A stretch of 64,000 nucleotides of DNA, taken from Parastagonospora avenae f. sp. tritici 18332-5. Its lineage: Eukaryota > Ascomycota > Dothideomycetes > Pleosporales > Phaeosphaeriaceae. Position numbers and translations under genes: made by a program. The notes under the pieces were generated by a model. It saw only the letters and a list, made by a program, of their open reading frames with translations, was not told the DNA's origin and made no database searches. The stretch is taken from contig JAFJTR010000010.1 of assembly GCA_022559985.1 (NCBI GenBank), forward strand, positions 248,001 through 312,000, read 5' to 3'. How positions within the stretch are numbered: the stretch's first letter is position 1; each line of letters begins with the position of its first letter. Positions 44,373-56,685 of the stretch are shown here, in pieces.

Positions 44373-46725
44373 ATGTCGAAGCAACCCCCAGAAAACGTCC
44401 CACAATATCTTCGCTACAAGTCTGGATTCGAACGAAGCAATCGGAAAGAGAAGCGTCTGGATGATCATGAAGACAAGCCGCATCTGCGCATCGTCGCATC
44501 CTTGCACGATGCCAATACATCCCTGCACCGTCAAATATTCCGGAGTAGGGCCAACAATCTCTGTGCCAATTGTTCAAAGATGGTACCATTCGACCATACC
44601 GCCCAACTTGATACGGACGCAATGATGGGGCGGTATGGCTTCGAACTCCTTCCGCAATATGTTGACGAAGCTGAGCCGTTTATGCGGAATACGACTTACC
44701 CATGGTACCTTCGAACCAGGAACGCGACTTCTTGTAAGCTATGCCATATACTTCACAAATATGCATCAGAGCTTGGAAGGAGGAGAGAACAATTAGGGGA
44801 CCAGGACGGTCAAAAATCGATATCGCCTATCAAAGTCCGAGGGTATTTCCATCCGACACAGGTACACCACTTGACAAAGACGAGCTTCTATCATGACTGA
44901 TAGCTTGTAATAGAACATCCTGAGGATAGAGCTTGAGCGCGATGTGCATAAAATCCGTCTATTCATGTATACCGCGACCCGGTGGCCGTCTCCCGAAGAC
45001 TACAGAGATGACCAGCTTGTACGAGATATCCCTGCTCGGAGCATCGACTTCGGAAAGATTTCGCGCTGGCTTCATGACTGCGACGAGGCGCATGATCACC
45101 TTCCCATGAGGTCCCGGTGGTCATTCAAATGGTTTGGTCTTCCAGAGAGCTTTCGACTAATTGACATTGCTGCACAAAAGATTACTCGCGCCGTGCGAGC
45201 ACCTCGCTATGCAGCTTTGAGCTACGTCTGGGGAAGCAGCGAACAGTATGTGCTTTCGCGCGATGATCTCCAGGCGAAAGAGCACGACGGCGCACTTGCA
45301 GAGCTCACACTCGCCCGCGTGGTCAGAGACGCCATGGTTGTGTGCAGACACCTCAATATTCCGTACTTGTGGGTAGACAGCATTTGCATCTGTCAGGATG
45401 ATCCTGAGACCAAGCATAACCAGCTAGCTATGATGGACGTCATCTACTCAGCTGCACATGTGACACTCGTCGACGGAAGAGGCATCAATGCGGACGACGT
45501 CGGCTTAGCGAGAGTCTCTACGCCCGCGCTCAGAACAAACGACAACATTGTCGTCGATCATGTCAAATATGTCATAATAGAGGATCCCATATCGGCAGTT
45601 GAAAGGTCAACATGGCGCTCACGTGGTTGGACCTTGCAGGAAACAATGTTGTCGAAGCGCTTACTCGTGTTTCTCGAGACAGACTGTCTCCTCATATGCC
45701 CAAGTGGCGTACAAGCGGACTCCTTCCACGACCAAAACCACTATCCGATCTCCTTGCAGTTTTACAAAATGGACATTGCAGATCTTGGTGGCTCTATTAC
45801 CAAGTGGTACAATGAAACTCGGAAAGGCACGATAGTGTTTCGGTCTGCTCAAAAGGCATACCACGATGGTGTTTTAACGGCACTCAATGACTACCTCCCG
45901 CGAAACCTCTCGTTCGAGCAAGATATTGAGAACGCATTCCTTGGTATAGAAAGTACATTCGAACAGTCACTTGGCGTTTTCCATCACGGCTTGCCAACAA
46001 AGTTATTCGCGAGAGCTCTCATGTGGACAAGCCGTGATTACCTCCACCTTACAAACTCGGAACGCGATCACTTCCTTTTGGAACGGCGTCCCGGATTTCC
46101 CAGTTGGTCCTGGTCAGGGTGGAGTTTTGGGAAGTTTTGGGGACGAGCTACCATTGGCAATGACGTTGGACCTCTGTTACACTGGTGTCCATTGATATGC
46201 ATCTGGGGTTTCAATGACTCTATGGACATAATTCAGCTCTCCGGCGATGCTAACATCGCTGAAGGAAAGGAAGGCTACACAGAGTTGTCGGAAGGTGTTG
46301 CTCCAGCTTACCGCATCCGACCCATCCCAAAAGATCGGTATCCGCCAACCCTACCAACCTTGGATCATGGAGAAGCTTTATCACCACATGATATCGTTTT
46401 CTGGGCAAGCTGCGCAGTCTTTGAAATATTGCACGAACCAAAATATCCACTAAACAGGCAAGGGTTTGCCACTTACGTGATACGCTTTAGTTCGAACAAG
46501 GCTGGACATGATAACCTTATTGTTTTGAAAGGGGACTTTCGACTGGACATGCCTCGTGGACTCGAATTTGTTGCTGTTGCAACGTGTCTGAACGGAGATC
46601 TGGATTGCATCGCTATTCAGTGGCGGCATGGCAAAGCCTATCGTATAGGAGTTCCGCATTCACGCATCCCTGTGAGACAGTGGATTGATGCCAAGCCGAC
46701 ACGCAAGTTGGTTTTAATGGGATGA
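44373..46725 (+). CDS. HET-domain (heterokaryon incompatibility) protein
   Basis: Fungal allorecognition/cell-death-type protein. Exons 44373-44861 and 44914-46725 (52-bp intron) give 766 residues. The N-terminal ~160 residues hold a C-x2-C pattern (LCANCSKMV) and CKLCHILHKYA that could bind metal. The HET domain runs ~255-400: YAALSYVWGSSEQYVLSRDD, then DAMVVCRHLNIPYLWVDSIC and the following CQDD, IYSAAHVTLVDG, and SRGWTLQETMLSKRLLVF, the standard blocks in order. The C-terminal third is the usual poorly conserved extension with GFPSWSWSGW. No NACHT, WD40 or ankyrin partner domain is fused. Confidence 0.93.
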
Positions 46726-46910
46726 ATCCAATATAGCTGGGTTCTCGAGTTCTAACGTAGACAATCGCTGAAGTTGAAGAATGCTCCAGGCGCTGCTAAG
46801 CGCCCAACTACGGGCTGTGCAATTTGCGGCGACGCTCGTGCCGCAACTACTGCCTAGAAGACACTGCTGTTCGCCGAATAGATACAGAACACAAAAACAA
46901 CACTTCAATA

Positions 46911-47986
46911 ATGATGAGATTACCTCTGGTGATTCTCCTACTGCTCCACGGCGTGTCGGTAACCGTGCCAACTACCCTTGAGACGCGATTTGGTCTATCA
47001 TTTAGGCCAACTACGATCATCGCATCCCGATTCAACGCGACGGGTCCAATTGAGTGCACTCATTCCTTGCGAGTGCTGCATATCGAGAATACTACCACGA
47101 AGTGGTGGGAAAAGATCACGCATTAAGTGACGATTTTGACGAGGCCCGTGTCAAAACCATGTTCGAAAACGATGTACTCCCAATCAACGACAGTCTCACG
47201 AAGCAACTGAGACATGCGCCAGAATTCGCAACATTGCTCTTGCCGTCCGTGTTCGACAGGAGTACGACTGCAGCGGCCGGTGAAGCAGTTTTCAGGAACG
47301 CACAGTACATGACAAGAGCAGCACCATCTCAGCGAGCTGCGTGCTACGGATTCGACTTCTTGCTATGAAAAAAAATCTCGGACGCTCTCTATCTGATTGT
47401 GACGATGATGAGCCAGAGAGTCTAGTGCTGCTATTCGAATACGAAAAGGAGTATCTTTATGCCTGGCTGATGCAGATATCGTTTGAACTGGGAGTTCCTA
47501 TCGCAGATCAAAAGAAGATTTGCAAAGACTGCGGAGAAGGACATAGCGAGGTAAGCTCGATGCATGGCTTTCGCTACGTACTTGCGCATTCTCACACAGC
47601 TACAGGCGATTGATGATCAAGCATACCAGCAACGAATCAACACGTTCGTTCAAGGCTTCGTTGACGAGCAAGCACTCCCAGCACACAAGCGCGAAGACAT
47701 ACGAGCCATCGTTGTTACAGGCGATGCATCGGCAGCAGCTGTGGGAGAGCTCGGTGATGCGGCCCTCAAATCAGTAGGGACCGGAAAAGTCAGACTGTTG
47801 ACGGATTTTGCGTCGTCACAAGTAATAGCTCAGGGAGCTGCTGTCTTTGCTGGTGCGATTCATGAAAATCCGCACTACTTCGTTGAACCAAGCAGAACCT
47901 CGAAGTATTTTGAGAAGCAATGGGCTGAGTTCGTGGCGCAGTTGGAGAAGGACGAGAGAGAGCGCAGGGAGAACAGTGAGCTGTGA
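46911..47986 (+). pseudogene. Hsp70-like (actin-fold) gene with two frameshifts
   Basis: Three consecutive frames carry pieces of one protein. Frame A, 46911-~47073: MMRLPLVILLLLHGVSV signal peptide, then RFGLSFRPTTIIASRF. Frame B, ~47075-47360: AYREYYHEVVGKDHA to CYGFDF. Frame C, ~47365-47550: KNLGRSLSDCDDDEPES to CKDCGEGHSE. A clean 55-bp intron follows (47551-47605), then the last exon 47606-47986 with IRAIVVTGDASAAAVGELG, the phosphate-loop-like stretch of Hsp70/actin-fold ATPases. Each A-B and B-C passage needs one extra base and no intron fits there; the second shift lies at an eight-A run. Either a decaying gene or two sequence errors. I recognise the family loosely. Confidence 0.5.
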
Positions 47987-49073
47987 TGAGATAAAGATTG
48001 GGCTGTGGCGCATGATATTTATTAGCTTCAATTTGAATGCAGTTCATGTCGACTAGTAGCAAAGCATTTCTGTCAATTTAAGTAATTGTTTAAAGCAAGT
48101 TTGCCTAAACATACCGCAAACTTTCACTCTGCCTAGAAGTGCTTGTCATACCATAATCTTATCGCATGTTTCCTATCTGGAGACATACGCCTTCTACAAA
48201 TCACACCTCTGGGGAGGATATAATGGTTTGTGTCGGATTGTAAGTCGGCTGCCTAACGATGCCTAACAGCCGATTAACGGCCTACTCGATCCTACTTCGG
48301 ACCTACTCGTCTCAGGTTATATACCCCTCTGTACTTCAAAAGCCCCAAGTTTCGTGGTAAGATCCCAATTGCAACTAATTTTGTCGAGAGGCAGATAAAC
48401 GGAGGGGAAGTTGTGTCAAGAGTTTGGATGATGAGCGAGGGCAGCTAGGAAGGACCGCATCCTTAGCGCGATTATGACTGACTTAATAGTTATGATGATC
48501 ATCACTTTCCAAGGTTGCAATTGACTTTGCACTCCACACCATCGCTTCAACAACACCACCACCACCACTGCAGCTTACTTTTGCCTTTTTCTGATGAGAG
48601 CGCGTTGAAATAAATAATATCTGATGGCACGATCCCTTATGATAGGAACAGGACTAGTATCGGCGCCCCCGTTCGCTGTCAGGGGCAGAGGCTGAAATTA
48701 GCGCGCCACCAATGAGCCGGTTGATCGCTTCGACGATACCACGCGAGCGGCCTGCCTTCACGAATCCTCCTTGAGGGCTAGCAAAGCCGCCTGAATGGTC
48801 TGGATTCACCGTCAGTGGAAATTCCGACCTGCATCTAGCAAGTGGCTTGTATTGAGGCGCGTTTTCCGAAGCTGCACACGTCTCCTGGCGAGGCTGATAA
48901 AAGCACCACTTACTCGCCGGAGTGGGATCACTGTAGCAAGATGCTTTAAATAAGAGCCATCCTCATCATGTTCTGCCTCGTCGCGGTCAAGTTTCATTAC
49001 TATTCACTCAAATTCCAGTCACTCATTTCGTGCGCTCGTCTTTTGCCACTTAATTCCACGATCTTTACTCATA
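47987..49073. other. Spacer before lectin gene
   Basis: 1.1 kb with no credible gene. Near 48250-48320 short direct repeats occur (GCCTAAC twice, CCTACTCG twice), too short to class. Confidence 0.35.
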
Positions 49074-50976
49074 ATGCGAAGCACACTCCTTCTCCTGGCA
49101 GTTTCTTGCCTTTCCGTCTTTACCAGCGCTTAGAAAATTAGTAAGACAGGACGCTGTGGAGCATACTTCGGACTCACATGCTATGGTAGTTCATTCGGCA
49201 ACTGCTGCAGCCAGTACGTGGTCAATAGAATCTGCAGCCAATTCTGCTAACACTCGCAGGTACAACTACTGCGGCACGACCTCAGCCTATTGCTCAACTG
49301 GCTGCCAGTCGAAGTTTGGAACGTGCAAGGCTTCACCTGCGCCCGCGCCCTCCGCTGCCTCTAAGCCGAAGAGCAATATATCCACGGACGGTACTTGTGG
49401 CGGACCCAATGGCTTCACATGTTCGGGCTCGAAATTCGGTTCCTGTTGCAGTCAGTATGGCTATTGCGGAAAATCGAGCGCGTATTGTGGCGTAGGATGT
49501 AACCAGAAGTTTGGCACATGCTCCAATGTCGGTGCCTCACCTAGCACGCGCTCCACGCTCGCGACTTCTGCACGACCCTCTTCAGCTACTGCTTCGCCCG
49601 CCTCTGCGTCGAAGGTTTCTTCGAACGGCCGATGTGGAAACGCATACAAAGCCAGTCCCGCTGGCATGACGTGTCAGGGTTCGGTGTACGGAGATTGTTG
49701 CTCCCAATACTCGTATTGTGGACGCACATCTGCCTACTGCGGCGAAGGCTGCCAGGGGGGCTTTGGCAAATGCAACATCGGGTCATACCCCTCTGGTCCA
49801 TTGACTACGTCGTCGGCCTCTGTGACTACTCATCCACATGTCTCGTCCGTAAGCCCGTCAGTCTCGAGCAAAGCAAGCGAGAGCATGAGCTTCTCCTCGA
49901 GCTCTCTTGTCACACCCGAGGCTTTGTACAGCTCTTCATCCATCGTACTCAGTACTTCCAGCACGCCCACAGCTGAGCCTAGCACGTCGAGCAGTACCAG
50001 CGCATCGAGCTCAACCACAGACGCACCTACTGTTGTTTCCAGCTCGACTGTCGACATTATCACCAGCTCAGCTTCTAGCTCAATTGTCATGTCCGCGTCC
50101 GAGACCGCCTCTTTATCTTCCGAGTCTAGCTCCGCATCGCACTTGAGCTCATCGTCGTCTTCCGAAGCCTCTACATCATCGTCAACGGCTACATTAATCG
50201 CTAGCTCCTCAGAAGCGCCAACTCCCACACCGAGTTCCTCTAATTTTGAGACTTCTTCGAACGCAGCCGAAACCCCAATACCGACACCAGAAGCCTCTTC
50301 GCTGGTTGAAACACCACCGCTGTCTCCGAGCACCTTGACTGTTGAGCCTACCTCCACTGTCGAGCATACTTCCACTGTTAAGCCTACCTCAAGCGCACCC
50401 GCTAGCCCCACACCAACACCCGAGTCTTCGACTCCAGTTGCGCCATCGCCAACGTCTTCCACGTCCAGCTGCATCCCCACTCCCACGAACTATCTTGCAA
50501 ACGGCAATTTCGAATCCGGTTCTATTCAACCATTCGTGTTGTCCGTTAGTACACTGGGTACTACCAACCAGGTCACCGCTGCCGCAGCTCACTCTGGCAA
50601 CTTCGGCTTCCATGTGCAGCGAGATATACGCGTTATTAACACCAACGCATACTGGCACCTGGTCCAACAAAACATCAAAATCCCCTCCGGTACCACAGTC
50701 AGCTGCTCTACGTGGATCAACGCGCTACAGACTCCGGTCGTACAAGCACTGACCTATATTTTCATTGACAACGTGGTATGCTATTATGGGGCCGTCACGA
50801 AGAATGGCTGGACCAAGCCTACGGCGGGCAGTATAACTGTTTCTGGCGACATTCATACTGTAATATATAGGGTGTATCTGCCCGTGAACAACATCGTCTA
50901 CGCTGGCCCGCTGTTCGATGTGGATGAGATCTCCATCACGCCACTGACTGGTCCGGATGCCGTCTTGTCTTGTTAA
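49074..50976 (+). pseudogene. Three-hevein-domain chitin-binding lectin gene with in-frame TAG after signal peptide
   Basis: Exon 1, 49074-49213, encodes a signal peptide (MRSTLLLLAVSCLSVFTSA), then TAG at 49131-49133, then in the same frame the first half of a hevein domain (GRCGAYFGLTC...NCCSQ). A 46-bp GT-AG intron (49214-49259) joins this exactly to YNYCGTTSAYC in exon 2, 49260-50976. Two more hevein (CBM18) domains follow (FGSCCSQYGYCGKSSAYCG; YGDCCSQYSYCGRTSAYCG), a ~220-residue Ser/Thr/Pro mucin-like linker, and a C-terminal jelly-roll-type module beginning NYLANGNFESG as in CBM4/9-like domains. The rest of the 618-residue frame is undamaged. A single CAG-to-TAG change would explain the stop. 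Predicted role: secreted chitin binding. Translation as it stands would stop at residue 19. Confidence 0.72.
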
Positions 50977-52125
50977 GAGTCTTCAAGCTGCAGAAGCAGG
51001 GCAACAACAATGAAACGCTCGGATATGGCACCGAAACTTAGACAACTTCTACTCACGAGGATCATTGCATACAGAAAGCATAATAGACTTAATACTGTAT
51101 CGAACACACGTTCCCTTCGAAGCCATGAACGCCCCACTACAATTTCTGATTACTTACAAGCTACACTCTCGTGCCGGCTAACAGTCACCTCTTGACCTCA
51201 GATTAAGAGATTCGTCATCTAACTTGCTGCACAGTTGGCCGAGACACATTGTCGCTGTATTACAGCCTCTGGACAAAGGCATCGGGAAGGGCTGGTCGTT
51301 TACACTGATTGGTCTGGTAGATGGAGTTAATGGCATGATTCCTGTTTGGTTACTGCAAAGATTCAGCTGGAAATGAAGAATGAGAAGAGAGAACAGTGAT
51401 GATAGATAGCATAGATCAACTTCGAGGAATAATTCGGAACTCGACCTATAATCGACCTCATGGCGGTAACTCTCTCGTCAGATCTTTAAGAACTTCGCAA
51501 GCACCAAAACCCCTCTGATATCTTCGCACACCACGAGCTAGAAGTAAACTATCCGAGTAGCTGTAACAGTCGTGGTAATACATAAAGAGAGTCAGAAATA
51601 TAGCTTCATATTCTTTTCCAATATGCGGAGTCCAACAAGCCATGCATTACTCCCAGTACGCAGGTTACCACCCAGACTGATGCGAATCTATGCTGGCAAT
51701 AACTCGAGAACGGAATATCATTGAAACCATAATATTGGTGAAGTGCAAATCAGTGCGTGTGAGAGCGATCGGCCTGTCATCTGGGAGGAAGTGTCGATTC
51801 ACGCATCTTTGCTACCCAATCTGTTGACACGAAATCTGCTAAGACTATGAGGACGAACACGTGTATTGTCATTATCATCGTCATAACGAAGATGAGCGAG
51901 TACAGACAGAACACAGGATGGGATGCAATGACATGAGAAAGTCGGTAAAACATAAAGGTGAGGGAAGGCCCGTCATGTGTTATAGCTACATCGGAACATC
52001 GTTGTCCTGAGCTCCATCCTCGCGGGCCACCCTTCACAAGCGCCTTACGGTTCCGGACCGTTTCGTAAAATCAAGTACACTCGTACCAGTTCCATAATAT
52101 ACATCTGGCTACGCTCGACGCCGCT
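50977..52125. other. Convergent spacer lectin/SDR
   Basis: 1.15 kb with no gene recognised; AT-rich 3' flanks of two convergent genes. Confidence 0.4.
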
Positions 52126-53136
52126 TCAAGACCAGGGATGACCATCCTTTCCGAGCTTGGCGTTCAAGAAAGCGCGACCAAGCAAATTGTCACGAACAAT
52201 CTCGTCCTTGTGAGCCTCCATCTCCTCGATGTCCCCTATTGAGATCTCGTGTTAGAATAGTAGCAAGGTTTGAGCATTTGGAGGTAGACTCACAGTTCAC
52301 GCTGACTATGCCGCCACGCAGCCATTCGGCGCGCGGAGTAGACATGAAGAGAGTCCAGCTAGCACTGAGCTCGGGAGTATCCTTAGCAAACGGCTTCAAC
52401 GCATCGACCGTCATTCCAGTTAGAACAATTCCCGGAATGAGTTGGAAAACGCGAATGTTCGGCTGCTCGGCGTGCAGGTTTTCCATGATGCGGGTAAGGG
52501 CCGTCTTAGACGCCGTGTAGCCTCCCATACCCGGGAAAACGTTGGCAATGGCGCCCGTTGTGAAGCTGACGACAGTGCCAGCTCCGTCGGCCTGGGCGAG
52601 GAATTGGTGCGTCACTATGTAGGTGCCCAGAACGTTGACCTGGAAGTCGTTGAAGAACTCTTTAGGAGCGGTGCTGCCCACCATGCCCCCTGCTAGACTG
52701 CCTGCACCGTTAATGAGCACATCGACCTTGCCGACCGCGTCTTTAGCAGCCGCAAAGAGCGCCGCGACCGATGCTTCGTCAGCGATGTCGGCTGCCTTAG
52801 CGAGGACTTTGGTGTCGGACGGGGCAAGACTCTTGAGCGACGTGGCGACGCTCTCAAGCGCATCAACCTTCCGACCTGTAATCACGATGCCAGAAGCTCC
52901 TGCTTTGGCCCATGATTCGGCGATGGCCTGCATGTGTTGGTCACGAAAAAAGACAATCGAGTTTCGGAAATCGTGCTTACCTTGCCAATGCCCCCGGAAA
53001 CGCCTGTGATGAGTACTGTCTTTCCTTTTGCTGACAGCTCTGGCTGCGTTGGCTCCAAGAGTGGATAGACATCACGGCGGATTTGCTTGGTCAGCTGGTA
53101 GGGCAGGGTGAACGCGTTGGGGTCTGAGTAGTCCAT
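52126..53136 (-). CDS. Short-chain dehydrogenase/reductase
   Basis: Classical SDR oxidoreductase using NAD(P). Minus-strand exons 53136-52981, 52927-52294 and 52235-52126 (53- and 58-bp introns) give 299 residues. Rossmann motif TGVSGGIGK at ~44-52 is completed by the first splice. NGAG lies near residue 125 and the catalytic YTASK at ~189-193, with a Ser/Thr-rich SFTTGA before it. The last exon ends NAKLGKDGHPWS. An upstream ATG at 53235 is also in frame and would add 33 residues. Substrate unknown. Confidence 0.87.
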
Positions 53137-54350
53137 TGTAGCTGCGGGGTCGTGATCTGTGGTTTGAGGATACGAGAGATCTGTATAAGAGACTGATGAG
53201 TTTGAAGAAGTTGGTGTTGGCAGGTGCGTAGACATATGTAGAACGTTTATGGAACTATGCACGGACCTCTCCATCACGGGGAGGCGCAATCGACCGATCG
53301 GGATAGGCGTCCTTGCACATGCTGTGGGGTCTTTCCTTCCCGCGCCGCACCCCTTCGGCAGGGGATGTACGCTAGCTTGGGGCTCGGCTCGTGCATTGCC
53401 CACTAGCTTATTTTAATCTCAGTGCTCACTCCCACGCCGTGGAACAAGACCTCCACCAAGCTGACGTGAGGTCTAGATCATGTTGGCCCCCAATCCTACG
53501 TTGCAGGGATGTACACGCCAGGATCTCCAGATCGGAGTGTCCACATCCAGGATAGTTGCGAATGCGACAATCAGGCTGAGCTTCTGTCCTACCTACTGCG
53601 AGGCTGACTGTACTAGCTGAATGTCGCCTGTGGTTTCGGACTCCGATTTCAAATAATTCAGCCGTAGGTACGCAAACAGACCCATTTATATTAATTTATA
53701 TCGGTGTTTGCAGCTCTTGTTGGCATAACGAGACTGTGCCGTACCATACTGTGCTATTCGACCGGCTTGTATACAGCAAATACCTTGCTGTAATGTTCAT
53801 TGCGCAGCATCGACTAATGCGGTACTGCATGCTGTCGATTCGATGTAAGACCTAGGCTACACGCCGCGGAGCAGTCAGCATGATGTCGAAGTCGTCCTAC
53901 GATGGCGTGGTTACAGCAGGCAGAGGCGTTGTGGTCGCGCGTCGACAGATCCCGATCCCAGTGCACCCTTCAAGGATGTTCGGGTGCCTAGCGCGCCTGG
54001 GGAAACCAGATCTTCAATTGGTCTTCTACAGGAGGAACCAAGAGCTGCAAGCGTTACGCATGCGAACGGTCTGCAAGGCTGTAGACGTGAAATTGTGGCG
54101 GTGAATGCTGTAGTTTGCGGCGTCTTTCAGACAAGTTCACACAGCCGAATCAATAATTCCAATCCCTCTTTAACCGGACTCGCTGATAATCACCACTGCT
54201 TTCACACGTAAGATCGATATCCTGGCGTACACATAAATCTTAGTCCAATCATCCCACCCAAAAAGACAAGGGATTCTTCGTTATAGCTACATCACGTTCT
54301 CGAACTATTCGTTTTGGCATAACCTCTACTTTTTATATTACTTTATTTCG
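53137..54350. other. Divergent spacer SDR / acyl-CoA oxidase
   Basis: 1.2 kb, AT-rich towards 54200-54350. Short frames only; none supported. Confidence 0.4.
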
Positions 54351-56280
54351 ATGGCGTTCATAACTCAGTCATCTAGCGGACCTATCAACCAGTTCTCTCG
54401 GGTCGAGTCATTTGCACCGATCTTGCGAGAGCCCGTCTGGCAGCAGTACCGTGATCTGGAAGCCTCATCTGTCGAAGCTAGAACTAGACTTGCTTACGAA
54501 CGGGCGCGACGCCTCGTGAGGGCGCTCGGTAAGAAAACACACAATCTCATGAGGTTCGATCAATCCTGATAGCGACGTTTAGGAGTTACGATTGAGGACA
54601 TACAGTCCCTGAAGCCAAAATTCTGGAACTTTCATCGTCATGGTAAGCGCTGATCCCTCACCTCCATCATCTTTTGGACGGTCAGGTGCTTATTTTATAC
54701 TAGCATTTACTCTCGACTCTGGTGCGTGGACCATTCTGACCATCCACTGGAACCTCTGCATGGGTACAATCAGTTCGTTTCTTCCTGAGCGACCGGACCT
54801 GCTTCCTTTGCTCAAAGCTTTGGAGCGTTTCGATGTGTGCGGAGAATTCTTGTTGACCGAGTTGGGCCATGGGCTGGACGCGAGAAATCTTGAAACAACA
54901 GCGACCCTTCAAAGCGATGGCTCCTTCGTGCTTGACACTCCCCATCCTGGTGCAGCGAAGACAATGCCCCCAAGCTCTCCGCACTCTGGGATGGGACGCA
55001 CGGCTGTCGTATTTGCCCGGCTCATGATAGCTGGTAAGGACCATGGCGTACGTCCATTCATCGCGCCTTTGAACGACGCGTCGGGTGCAATGGCTCGCGG
55101 CGTCTCATGTACCTTATTTCCAGCTCGTCCAGGAGCCAAGGCCATTGATCATTCCTCAACAACCTTTAGCAACGTACCACTACCCGCTGGAGCCCTACTT
55201 GGGAACGTTCATGGTTCGCCCGAAGTCGAACGGTGGGCCTTCCTGCACGCGATCCACCGCGTGACTGTCGGCACGCTTTGCCTCTCAACAAGCAACGCTA
55301 CCGTTCTTCGGGTGTCTGGCTGTATCGCTGGTAGATATAGCGCTCAACGACGGGTCGGTGCGCCTAAGTCCGTCCCTATTATCTCCTTCAGCACTCAGTA
55401 CGGCCCGATCGCACGCATACTTGCACATGCTGTGGTCTTTGACAACTGGGCCTTGGAGTCGGCGAATATGTTCATGGCAAATGTGGGAAAGCTAGACATG
55501 CAGAGCGTTATTGGTGGCGTATTCAAGACCACTGTCCTCAGCTACACGCAGAAGGCATTGAGTGATCTCGTGGACCGATGTGGCTGGCAAGGGCTTTATT
55601 CTCACAACCAAGTCAGTAACCTCCTCTTCCCAAAACATTTACACTCGCAACAATTATATACTAACTGCTCTCAGATTGCGGAACTATGGCTCGCCGAAAA
55701 GGGCAACAGTATCGCCGAAGGAGATTTCGTGGTCCTCTGTATTCGACTTGCAAGTGAGGTCCTTCTCGGGCGGTATGAACCACCGAAAGCGCGTGATCCG
55801 CAATGCCTCCTTGCGCTCCACGAAGCTGGAGTATGGGACGAAGCTCGGCAGATGTTTGCGTCTCTCAAAGGAGGGCACCGTGGTCCAGAGTTCAACGCAC
55901 GCATTCTACCGCTATCCCTGCCGTTGGTTCAAGCGACAGGTCATCGTATGGCATACGAGGCAGCTAAAGACGCCTTAACCCATGGAAGCGCACATGGCCT
56001 TACAATGACGCCGGAAGTATTGGACTTGTACGAGTCGACCTGTATGATGGAAGACCAAAGTTGGTACGTTGAGAACGGTATTATGTCGCGACAAGAGCTG
56101 CTGGACCGCAATGTCGACGCAGTGAGTTCTATGTTACCATTGTTGGGAGACATGATCAACGACCGGGAAGTTGACACCTTCATCAATGCGCCCATGGTCG
56201 AAAAAGATAGGCTGGCAACCTTTTTCTCTGCCTTGCCATCATTTCATGGGCCAAGAACAACTCTTCGTGCCAAGTTATGA
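54351..56280 (+). CDS. Acyl-CoA oxidase-like flavoprotein with C-terminal PTS1
   Basis: Peroxisomal beta-oxidation-type enzyme of the acyl-CoA oxidase family. Exons 54351-54528, 54583-54642, 54704-55611 and 55675-56280 give 583 residues. The acceptor of intron 2 is uncertain: an earlier AG at 54684-54685 also keeps frame and adds six residues. Seen: KFWNFHRH and TIHWNLCMGTI at the N-terminal helical domain, GHGLDARNLETTAT in the FAD/beta domain, FSTQYGPIARILAHAVVF, and LSDLVDRCGWQGLYSHN across the fourth exon. The third intron (55612-55674) is 63 nt and stop-free. The protein ends AKL, a standard PTS1. It is ~100 residues shorter than typical fungal POX1 and may act in a specialised pathway. 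Confidence 0.8.
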
Positions 56281-56420
56281 TAGCTTGTCATTCTATAATC
56301 GAGACCATAGAGGGAGTTGTGTAGCAGTAATACATTATCATTATTATTCACAGCACAGCATCTAAATACTCAAAGCGATGGCTGAACGAGTGGAGACACA
56401 AGCATGTGGTAGTCTCCTCT

Positions 56421-56609
56421 TCAATGTCCATCGTGTTCAGCGTCCCCATCGACATTTACGTTTTGCGACTGATTGACGTTAACACCAGCTTCAAAATGCA
56501 AAAATATCTCATCGGACTCAGAGAGACCCTCAACCTTGCGATACGCGTCATGGCTGTGTGAAAGGAATCTAAGCCAGAGCTTAAGGACATTATTCCGTAC
56601 ATGTATAGC
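56421..56609 (-). pseudogene. Relic C-terminal exon on the minus strand
   Basis: A 62-codon open stretch after an intron-acceptor-like TTTAG reads VRNNVLKLWLRFLSHSHDAY and then a charged end with GLSESDEIFLHFEAGVNVN before a TGA. It looks protein-like, but upstream minus-strand frames are interrupted, so no complete gene can be built. Family not recognised. Confidence 0.3.
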
Positions 56610-56685
56610 CTAAATGCTAAACACTCCCTTGAGCCAAATGTAAGTCTAGGTTCGAAAGTCACCTTTCTTTTCTGGGAGGAGATTC

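Noticed and set aside
56640..56680. GGTTCGA-like B-box suggesting a tRNA
   Set aside because: No matching A box, acceptor stem or anticodon arm could be fitted. No other tRNA-like set was found by eye elsewhere.
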